Assembly: GCA_018434645.1 (NCBI GenBank)
Contig: JAHDOX010000085.1
Span: 1 to 5,684, forward strand
From: Synergistales bacterium
GTDB taxonomy: Bacteria > Synergistota > Synergistia > Synergistales > Thermovirgaceae
DNA length: 5,684 nucleotides
Reading direction: 5' to 3'
In this document: in pieces, positions 1 through 4,511 of the stretch
How positions within the stretch are numbered: position 1 is the first letter of the stretch
Layout: each line of letters opens with the position of its first letter
The notes under the pieces: generated by a model
What the model was told of the DNA's origin: nothing
The model's database searches: none
Seen by the model: the letters and a program-made list of their open reading frames with translations, nothing else
Translations under genes and position numbers: made by a program

Positions 1-21
1 ACCTTAGAACACCCTAAAGAC

Positions 22-67
22 ATACAAACAAGGCGCCACGGCTCCTACCGGGGTGCCTTGTTTGTAT
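22..67. terminator. Long bidirectional hairpin terminator at the 3' end of deoC
   Basis: Bases 22-37 pair with 52-67 in a 16-bp stem with one G-U wobble (35 with 54). Inside the 14-base loop, CGG at 39-41 can pair again with CCG at 48-50. The G/C-rich part of the stem is nearest the loop and the outer part is A/T-rich, so the transcript of either strand has a GC stem followed by a T-rich stretch (CCTTGTTTGTAT). This is the usual layout of a bidirectional Rho-independent terminator, although the T-run is interrupted by G. The deoC stop codon (45-47) lies in the loop, so the hairpin overlaps the last codons of that gene. What lies to the left of the window is unknown; a convergent gene there could share this terminator. 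Confidence 0.75.
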
Positions 68-815
68 TTGGAAAGCCCTGTGATTCCTGTTCCGGAAGGG
101 GTATAAATTCAGTGGCTTTCGAGGTGCCCAGGCGGTCTGCACCCAGGGCGTGCAATATTCCGGCAGTTGTAAGGTTTCGGATGCCGCCGGAGGCCTTTAC
201 GTGTATGCTATCGGAAGCTACGGTCCTTAAAAAAGCGACGTCATAAAGAGTTACCGATCCTGAGTAGCCGGTTCCGGTCTTTATGTAGTCGACCCCTGCC
301 TGTTCCGCCATATTTACGCAAAGGACTTTCTGGCGGTCATTTAGAAGCGGTGTTTCTATTATCATCTTGAGGCATCTTCCCAATGTGGCTTCCCGTATGG
401 CCTGAAATTCTTCGCGTACGGCCTGCCTGTTTTCTTCAATTACGTTAGAGATCGTAGCAACTACATCAAATTCTTCGGCTCCGTTGTCGCGTGCCCATTC
501 GATTTCTGCAAGCTTTACTTTGAGCGGAAGAGCCCCGAGAGGAAAAGCGATCGCGGCTACGACCTTTTGTTTTTTTCCTTCCAGACAGTTTCTGGCATAA
601 GGTACCCAAATCGTGGGAACGCAAACCGAAGCGAACCCGTACAGTTCCGCTTCTTCGCATAGACGTCTTATGTCCTCCTTCGTAGATGAAGCTGAAAGAA
701 GGGTGTGGTCTATGGATCTGCGTATTTCGTCGATCCCTGGCCTTTCGTAAAAACCGGCTTCCGCCCTTGCGGCCTTTTTCCCGGCCTTATGTGCAAGCAT
801 TTCGATATCGGTCAT
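45..815 (-). CDS. deoC: Deoxyribose-phosphate aldolase
   Basis: This cytosolic class I (Schiff-base) aldolase cleaves 2-deoxy-D-ribose 5-phosphate to glyceraldehyde 3-phosphate and acetaldehyde, the last step of deoxynucleoside salvage. At 256 residues it has normal family length. Visible motifs: SIDHTLL (34-40), AFPLGA (90-95), Asp117 in the EEFDVV strand, Lys150 in LKMIIET, the Schiff-base lysine Lys179 in YIKTGTGY, Lys207 in KASGGIR, and the phosphate-binding ADRLGTS (226-232). The Asp/Lys/Lys catalytic set is therefore complete. The stretch after Asp117 reads VVATISNV where the family usually has MVINIGAL, so it is somewhat divergent. ATG at 815 is the furthest upstream start, because an in-frame stop lies just above it. 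AAGGA 14 bases upstream is too far to be an ideal SD, so translation is probably coupled to the preceding gene, which ends 10 bases away. The C-terminal tail after about residue 240 is unconserved and runs into the terminator hairpin. No other deo gene is visible. Confidence 0.95.
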   Translation of the reverse strand: MTDIEMLAHKAGKKAARAEAGFYERPGIDEIRRSIDHTLLSASSTKEDIRRLCEEAELYGFASVCVPTIWVPYARNCLEGKKQKVVAAIAFPLGALPLKVKLAEIEWARDNGAEEFDVVATISNVIEENRQAVREEFQAIREATLGRCLKMIIETPLLNDRQKVLCVNMAEQAGVDYIKTGTGYSGSVTLYDVAFLRTVASDSIHVKASGGIRNLTTAGILHALGADRLGTSKATEFIPLPEQESQGFPNTNKAPR

Positions 816-825
816 TTCATATCAC

Positions 826-1176
826 TCATTCCTTGAGACACCCGCAGATTTCCGAGTCCCGTCCTGTTCCCTCCGTTGTCTTCACCTCGGTGACTTTAAT
901 CAAACCCTGGCGATGGAGGTACTGGATCAGGCATAAAACGGAGGAATCGTCGATCCCTATCCGTCCTGCTGTGTCCTCGATATTGAGAAAACCTTGCTCT
1001 TTTGCGTCTTTTAATATTTCTCCGGCCACGATCGAGATCCAACGTTCAAAAAGCCGCTGTAACTCGGGTGTCGATCCTGCCGCCAACTGGGATGTGCGCG
1101 AAATGGACTCAACAAGCCGAGCCGTGACCTTGCCACAGGATTCGGCGATGCTCTGTGCCATATTATCAGAATTCAC
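826..1176 (-). CDS. Small winged-helix-like protein of unknown function, upstream of deoC
   Basis: I do not recognise a named family for this 116-residue protein. The N-terminal part (about 1-60) looks helical and amphipathic, with a Ser/Ala-rich start and a segment around ELQRLFERW (38-46). Residues about 63-98 resemble a winged helix-turn-helix: a short strand (FLNIED), a helix (TAGRIGI), a turn (DDSS), a recognition-type helix (VLCLIQYLHRQG), then a strand (LIKVTEV). The polar C-terminus ends in CGC plus three residues. There is no signal peptide or membrane segment. Start choice: GTG at 1176 has a strong SD (AAGGAG, 7-base spacer); an ATG five codons further in is less well placed. It is the first gene of the unit, just downstream of a palindrome-bearing promoter and 10 bases before deoC. 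A local DNA-binding regulator of deoC is a reasonable inference but is not shown. It is much smaller than the DeoR or CytR repressors that control deo genes elsewhere. Confidence 0.75.
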   Translation of the reverse strand: MNSDNMAQSIAESCGKVTARLVESISRTSQLAAGSTPELQRLFERWISIVAGEILKDAKEQGFLNIEDTAGRIGIDDSSVLCLIQYLHRQGLIKVTEVKTTEGTGRDSEICGCLKE

Positions 1177-1183
1177 TGAAAAA

Positions 1184-1189
1184 CTCCTT
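1184..1189 (-). promoter_or_regulatory. Ribosome binding site deciding the GTG start at 1176
   Basis: Read on the minus strand this is AAGGAG followed by a 7-base spacer and GTG. The near-ideal SD and spacing favour the GTG over the in-frame ATG 15 bases further in. Confidence 0.8.
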
Positions 1190-1241
1190 TCTCTTGCAAC
1201 CAGAGTTTGTCCGAAAAGTCGGCCTTTGGTTGTTTATTCTG

Positions 1242-1271
1242 TATATAACACGAATTGCAGTCTTGAGACAA
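1242..1271 (-). promoter_or_regulatory. Extended -10 sigma-70-type promoter for the small regulator-like gene and deoC
   Basis: On the minus strand TTGTCT (1271-1266) matches the -35 consensus at four of six positions. After an 18-base spacer comes TATATA (1247-1242), five of six to TATAAT, directly preceded by TGT, the extended -10 element. Transcription would begin near 1235, giving a leader of about 60 bases before the GTG at 1176. The -35 element lies inside the palindrome at 1264-1278, so a protein bound there would block RNA polymerase. The call rests on consensus matching by eye. Confidence 0.55.
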
Positions 1272-1278
1272 TGTCACA
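1264..1278. promoter_or_regulatory. 15-bp palindrome, candidate operator
   Basis: The sequence is TGAGACAATGTCACA. It is symmetric as TG-n-GACA-n-TGTC-n-CA, that is, perfect apart from the centre base and one mismatched pair. It covers the -35 box of the minus-strand promoter, the classical position for repression. An 11-base copy of its left part recurs at 1408-1418 on the other side of the region. The regulator is unknown; the small winged-helix-like protein encoded immediately downstream is a natural candidate, by position only. Confidence 0.45.
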
Positions 1279-1300
1279 GCTGCCCGAACAGGTGGAAACT

Positions 1301-1324
1301 GAAAACAAAAACGAAAACGAAAAC
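1301..1324 (+). repeat. A-rich hexamer tandem repeat (GAAAAC-type, four units)
   Basis: Four consecutive hexamers read GAAAAC, AAAAAC, GAAAAC, GAAAAC. The tract sits 30 to 53 bases upstream of the leftward -35 box. On the minus strand it is a run of GTTTTC units. It could act as an A-tract upstream element, stiffen the DNA, or be a slippage-prone microsatellite. The 6-base period does not match the helical repeat, so strong intrinsic bending is not expected. Confidence 0.6.
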
Positions 1325-1373
1325 CTGATCAAGTAAGTTCAACGGTTTCGGAGACGAGGTGGCGGAGCCATTT

Positions 1374-1379
1374 TATAAC
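1374..1379 (+). promoter_or_regulatory. Weak -10-like element for the hom operon
   Basis: TATAAC matches the -10 consensus at five of six positions and would put the start of transcription about 80 bases before hom. No acceptable -35 box lies 16 to 18 bases upstream, so the promoter may be activator-dependent or the match fortuitous. An alternative -10, TATTAT at 1419-1424, also lacks a good -35 partner. Confidence 0.25.
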
Positions 1380-1415
1380 CAGCAAGGCGACAAGGGCTGT
1401 TCAAACCTGAGACAA

Positions 1416-1429
1416 TGTTATTATTAACA
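1416..1429. promoter_or_regulatory. Inverted repeat TGTTA-N4-TAACA upstream of hom
   Basis: Perfect 5-base arms flank a TTAT spacer. It abuts and partly overlaps the second copy of the 11-base direct repeat and covers the alternative -10 TATTAT. It is too A/T-rich and short for a terminator and looks more like a protein site. It ends 37 bases before the hom start. Confidence 0.35.
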
Positions 1430-1450
1430 AAAGAAAGCCATTGCTTTACG

Positions 1451-1456
1451 GAAGGA
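1451..1456 (+). promoter_or_regulatory. Ribosome binding site for the GTG start of hom
   Basis: GAAGGA is followed by a 10-base spacer and GTG at 1467. The start is supported by the protein, which begins directly with the first strand of its nucleotide-binding fold (MRILLLGFGNVG). Confidence 0.6.
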
Positions 1457-1466
1457 TGGATCAAGG

Positions 1467-2516
1467 GTGAGAATCCTGCTTCTTGGTTTCGGAAATGTAG
1501 GGCGGGCCTTTTGCGAGCTTTTCGCTGAACGACGTTCATGGATACGTTCCCGGTTCGGTGTGGAAGGCGAAATTGTCGGTATCGCCACAAGGACCAGAGG
1601 CTGCCTTTACGACTCCGAAGGCTTGCCTCTTGAAGAAGTCCTCAGTCACGAAGTGTCGACGGGCCGTCTGGCCGAGGGGCCGGGTAAGAGCTCCTTCGAA
1701 TCCGCTGGCGATCTTTTGGAAAACGCCGACTACAATTTGCTCGTCGAGTGCACTACCACCAACATAACCCATCCGAAAACAGCAATGGAGTACATAAAAA
1801 CCGCAATGGACCATAAAGCGGCGGTGGTTACCTCCAACAAGGGCCCCTTGTTCCTTTCCTATCACGAGCTCGAGAAACGCGCGAGAAAACAGGAAGTCCC
1901 TTTCCTTTTCGAGGCCGCCGTCTTGTCTGGAACTCCCTTTTTTTCCTTCACCAGGCACTGCCTGCAAGGAGCCCGTATCATTTCCTGCGAAGGGATAGTG
2001 AACGGGACCTGCAATTACATCCTGGATCTCATGGCCCACGGGTCATCCTTCGACGAGGCTCTCCTGGATGCAAGGCGGAAAGGATACGCCGAGCCTGAGC
2101 CGCTCTTCGATGTGGAGGGAACGGACAGCGCTGTAAAAGCTTGCATTATCGCCCAAGTTATCTTCGGGTCTTACCCGCTGACGCTGGAAGAGGTGCATGT
2201 CGAGGGGATACGTGATGTCTCGGGAGCCATGATTCAAAAGGCCCTTCGCTCAGGCGGTAACGTAAGGCTGGTTGCCCGCATCGAAATGTCCGGAAAGAAG
2301 CCTGTAATTTCCGTGAAGCCCGAGGTCTTGCCGGGGGCCCATCCACTTTCCAAGGTAACTGGCGCGTCCAACGGCGTGCTATTCGTGACGGACACCCTGG
2401 GCGAAGTCTTTGTCGCGGGAGGCGGGGCAGGTCCGAGACAGACGGCATACTCCCTGTTCAGGGATGTCGTCGAAGCCTCTGTCTGCGGGGAATGCCCCAT
2501 GGGATACGGTTTTTGA
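1467..2516 (+). CDS. hom: Homoserine dehydrogenase, short form without ACT domain
   Basis: This cytosolic enzyme reduces L-aspartate 4-semialdehyde to L-homoserine with NAD(P)H, the branch leading to threonine and methionine. Motifs in order: the Rossmann glycine motif GFGNVG (7-12), TSNKG with catalytic Lys125, the family signature EGIVNGTCNYIL (175-186), FDVEGTD with Asp220 and Lys224 of the substrate site, and GAGPRQTA (320-327) closing the cofactor site. At 349 residues it stops after the catalytic core, whereas many bacterial enzymes reach about 430 residues with a C-terminal ACT domain. Allosteric inhibition by threonine through an ACT domain is therefore not expected. The start is GTG. 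It heads the rightward operon; the PHP gene begins 4 bases after its stop. Neither thrB, thrC nor aspartokinase is in view, so it is separated from at least some of its pathway. The family assignment is secure; regulation is inferred from domain absence only. Confidence 0.95.
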   Translation: MRILLLGFGNVGRAFCELFAERRSWIRSRFGVEGEIVGIATRTRGCLYDSEGLPLEEVLSHEVSTGRLAEGPGKSSFESAGDLLENADYNLLVECTTTNITHPKTAMEYIKTAMDHKAAVVTSNKGPLFLSYHELEKRARKQEVPFLFEAAVLSGTPFFSFTRHCLQGARIISCEGIVNGTCNYILDLMAHGSSFDEALLDARRKGYAEPEPLFDVEGTDSAVKACIIAQVIFGSYPLTLEEVHVEGIRDVSGAMIQKALRSGGNVRLVARIEMSGKKPVISVKPEVLPGAHPLSKVTGASNGVLFVTDTLGEVFVAGGGAGPRQTAYSLFRDVVEASVCGECPMGYGF

Positions 2517-2520
2517 AGCC

Positions 2521-3345
2521 ATGATAAAAATAGACATGCACGTGCACAGCACTTATTCGGACGGGTTATTGACCCCGGAGGCTCTTGTAAGGTTGTCGAA
2601 AAGACGTGGCATCTCGCTTTTAAGCCTTACAGACCATGATACAGTGGCAGGCATATCGGCCTTTCGGCGCGCCTGCAAAAAATGGGGTGTTTCCGGCATA
2701 ACCGGTACCGAGCTATCGGCCGATGCGGATTTCACGCTTCATATCCTGGGATACAGATTGGATGTAAACCTGCACTTTCTGGAGTCCAGGCTTCGGGACC
2801 TGAGGAACAAGCGGAACGACAGAAACCGCCTGATGTGTGAGAAACTGAAGAGTCTGGGGATGAATATCTCCATGGAGGAATTGGCAAAAGAGGCAGGCGG
2901 AGAGGTAATAGCCCGTCCCCACATGGCCAGGCTTCTCGTGAAAAAAGGCTATGTCCCCGATGAGATTACGGCATTCTCCTGGTATCTTGGGAGAAACGGC
3001 TCGGCCTATGTGTCGCGGGAACGACTGACCGCCGGTGAATGTATTTTACTTATCAAGGAAGCTGGAGGTTTGGCCGTGCTGGCTCATCCCGGGCTTATGG
3101 GTATTTCCGAAAAGGCTCAGCAAAAGGTGGTTGAGGAACTTGTAGAGATGGAGCTTTGGGGGATCGAATGTTATTCGGGACATCACTCTGAAGCCCAGAT
3201 AAGGTACTGGTCTGATATTGCGTCGAAATACGGGCTTGAACGCACCGCCGGCTCTGATTATCACGGCGGAGAGCGGGCGAAAGACCTTGGCGTAGTAGTC
3301 CCTGAAGACTTTCTCCCCTGGGCGAGACTCGGTGTAAGCTTGTGA
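2521..3345 (+). CDS. PHP-family metal-dependent phosphoesterase (YciV/RNase AM-like)
   Basis: This 274-residue cytosolic hydrolase has a complete PHP metal site: HVHSTYSDG with His7, His9 and Asp14; LTDHDT with Asp38 and His39; GTELSAD with Glu64; His74 in FTLHILGY; RPH with His134; LAHPG with His189; His221/His222 in GHH; and GSDYHG with Asp246 and His248. The order, the helical insertion RNKRNDRNR (95-103) followed by ARPHMARLLVKKGYV, and the closing GSDYHG match the YciV/TrpH group. Characterised members remove phosphate from 3',5'-nucleoside bisphosphates or trim RNA 5' ends, so one of these activities is likely; the exact substrate is not readable here. I chose the ATG at 2521 because the frame stays open upstream to 2410 only inside hom, and the conserved fold starts at MIKIDMHVH. 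There is no clear SD; the 4-base gap to the hom stop suggests translational coupling. Confidence 0.9.
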   Translation: MIKIDMHVHSTYSDGLLTPEALVRLSKRRGISLLSLTDHDTVAGISAFRRACKKWGVSGITGTELSADADFTLHILGYRLDVNLHFLESRLRDLRNKRNDRNRLMCEKLKSLGMNISMEELAKEAGGEVIARPHMARLLVKKGYVPDEITAFSWYLGRNGSAYVSRERLTAGECILLIKEAGGLAVLAHPGLMGISEKAQQKVVEELVEMELWGIECYSGHHSEAQIRYWSDIASKYGLERTAGSDYHGGERAKDLGVVVPEDFLPWARLGVSL

Positions 3346-3476
3346 ATTCAAGCAATAGAATATAGCATCCTTAGGTAAGGGGATGAAAACCGGGCAAAAA
3401 AAGGTGTTATCATAAGCGACAACAGAGAAACAGCAAAGACCTGGCGGTTTCTTGCCGCCTTCCGGGAGGAAAGAAC
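3346..3476 (+). other. Intergenic spacer between the PHP gene and ltaE
   Basis: These 131 bases carry no gene and no clear terminator. TAGAAT at 3356-3361 and TATCAT at 3408-3413 resemble -10 boxes but neither has a convincing -35 partner. A small GC stem (3443-3447 with 3455-3459, 7-base loop) lies just before the SD of ltaE. An internal promoter for ltaE and pmbA is plausible from the gap length but is not demonstrated. Confidence 0.5.
3464..3470 (+). promoter_or_regulatory. Strong ribosome binding site for ltaE
   Basis: GGGAGGA with a 6-base spacer to the ATG at 3477 is near-ideal and fixes the start. A 5-bp GC hairpin ends 4 bases upstream and should not occlude it. Confidence 0.85.
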
Positions 3477-4511
3477 ATGGGCGTAATTGATTTGAGAAGC
3501 GACACCGTAACAAAACCCACGGAAGAGATGCGGGCTGCCATGGCCGCCGCCGAAGTCGGAGACGACGTCTATGAAGATGACCCGACGGTAAAGATGCTGG
3601 AAGAGGAATCTGCAGCCCTCACTGGACAGGAAGCGGGGCTTTTCGTCACTTCGGGTACCCAGGGGAACCTTGTCGCCCTTCTTTGTCATTGTCGAAGAGG
3701 TGACGCAGCGATAATCGGCAGGAATTGCCACATTTATAATTACGAAGCCGGCGGATTGGCTGTTTTAGGGGGTATTTTGCCCCTTTTGGCCGATGATACG
3801 GGTGGAATAGTAAAAAAAGAAGAAATCGAAAACTGGATAATACCCGCCGATGTCCACAAGGCTCCTGCCAAACTTCTCTGCCTTGAAAACACCCACAACA
3901 GAGAAGGGGGGACGGCTGTTGCCCCCGATATTTTCAAGGAAGTGACCGATGTGGCGAAAGTAAAGGGTCTTAAGGTTCACCTCGACGGCGCAAGGATTTT
4001 CAATGCCGCTACCGCCTGGGATGTGGATGTAAGAAAGTACACCACCGAAGTGGATTCCGTACAGTTTTGTCTTTCGAAAGGTCTGGGATCTCCCGTCGGG
4101 TCCATGTTGTGTGGACCGAAAGATTTCATCGGTGAGGCAAGGCACTGGAGAAAGCGCCTGGGCGGTGGATTAAGGCAGGTGGGAGTGTTGGCCGCCGCAG
4201 GACTCATTTCCATAAGAAAAATGAAAGACCGTCTTGTAGAGGACCATAAAAACGCCCAAAAGCTGGCCAACATGCTCGCTGACGGCGGCCTTTTCGTCGA
4301 GGAACCGGAACGTAGAACCAATATGGTCTATTTCCGTGTCAGTCCGGACGGTCCTGATGCCAATGCAGTTGTCGAGGCGTGCAAGAAAGAGGGGATTTTG
4401 TTCAATTCCGTTTCAGACAGGAGAATTCGCCTGGTGACTCATCTGGGGATTACGGAATCCGATGTCGAAACGGCGGCCCGGAGTATTCTCAGGGAGGCTT
4501 TTGCCAGTTGA
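3477..4511 (+). CDS. ltaE: Low-specificity L-threonine aldolase
   Basis: This PLP-dependent fold-type I enzyme cleaves L-threonine or L-allo-threonine to glycine and acetaldehyde in the cytosol. Motifs: DLRSDTVT (5-12), GDDVYEDDPT (28-37), SGTQGN (59-64) for phosphate binding, His85 in NCHIYNYE (the residue stacking on the PLP ring), LENTHN (136-141), LDGARIFNA with Asp170 and Arg172, the PLP lysine Lys201 in CLSKGLGSPVGS, RKRLGGGLRQVG (225-236), and RLVTH (318-322). At 344 residues it is complete and typical in length. The start is set by a strong SD. Its stop overlaps the start of the next gene, pmbA, by 4 bases, so the two are translated together. With hom in the same direction it points to threonine and glycine metabolism, but a 131-base gap means the two may not share one transcript. 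Family is secure; threonine versus allo-threonine preference is not readable. Confidence 0.96.
   Translation: MGVIDLRSDTVTKPTEEMRAAMAAAEVGDDVYEDDPTVKMLEEESAALTGQEAGLFVTSGTQGNLVALLCHCRRGDAAIIGRNCHIYNYEAGGLAVLGGILPLLADDTGGIVKKEEIENWIIPADVHKAPAKLLCLENTHNREGGTAVAPDIFKEVTDVAKVKGLKVHLDGARIFNAATAWDVDVRKYTTEVDSVQFCLSKGLGSPVGSMLCGPKDFIGEARHWRKRLGGGLRQVGVLAAAGLISIRKMKDRLVEDHKNAQKLANMLADGGLFVEEPERRTNMVYFRVSPDGPDANAVVEACKKEGILFNSVSDRRIRLVTHLGITESDVETAARSILREAFAS
4492..4497 (+). promoter_or_regulatory. Ribosome binding site deciding the TTG start of pmbA
   Basis: GGGAGG lies inside the end of ltaE, followed by a 10-base spacer and TTG at 4508. No ATG occurs in this frame until 4681, well into conserved sequence, so this site and the TTG are the only sensible start. 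Confidence 0.7.

Larger units (their letters stand above)
1264..1418 (+). repeat. 11-bp direct repeat TGAGACAATGT, two copies
   Basis: The copies are at 1264-1274 and 1408-1418, 144 bases apart start to start. The first is part of a full palindrome over the leftward promoter; the second is only a half-site that continues into a different inverted repeat near the rightward gene hom. An exact 11-base match within 290 bases is unlikely by chance but not impossible. Paired operators serving both divergent promoters would fit. Confidence 0.45.
1177..1466. other. Divergent intergenic promoter region
   Basis: This 290-base gap separates two diverging units and I find no gene in it. It is visibly richer in A and T than the flanking genes. 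Reading left to right it holds the SD of the minus-strand unit, its extended -10 promoter, an operator-like palindrome, an A-rich hexamer repeat, a weak -10-like TATAAC for the plus strand, a second inverted repeat, and the SD of hom; these are described separately. I looked for riboswitch or T-box signatures ahead of hom and saw none, nor a GC hairpin followed by a T-run that would suggest attenuation. Confidence 0.8.

Noticed and set aside
1..44. End of a convergent gene entering from the left edge
   Set aside because: Several stop triplets are present but 44 bases are too few to support any reading frame.
1271..1336. Short plus-strand reading frame of 21 codons (MSQLPEQVE... rich in Glu and Asn) in the divergent promoter region, possible leader peptide or peptide substrate for PmbA
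   Set aside because: It has no SD, its Glu/Asn pattern comes directly from the hexamer repeat, its start lies in the palindrome, and no attenuator hairpin follows it.
686..1336. Long plus-strand open frame of 216 codons opposite deoC and the small upstream gene
   Set aside because: It is antisense to two supported genes, spans the intergenic region, has no SD and shows no recognisable protein features.
1337..1466. Riboswitch, T-box or attenuator in the hom leader
   Set aside because: No T-box core, no recognisable riboswitch pattern and no GC stem followed by T-run could be found by eye; a covariance-model search would settle it.
2410..2520. N-terminal extension of the PHP protein starting at an ATG at 2410
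   Set aside because: It lies wholly within the end of hom in another frame and the extra 37 residues have no family counterpart; the conserved PHP fold begins at the ATG at 2521.
3443..3459. GGCGG/CCGCC hairpin before ltaE as a terminator of the hom-PHP unit
   Set aside because: The stem is only 5 bp and no T-run follows; it may be a minor leader structure but does not look like a terminator.
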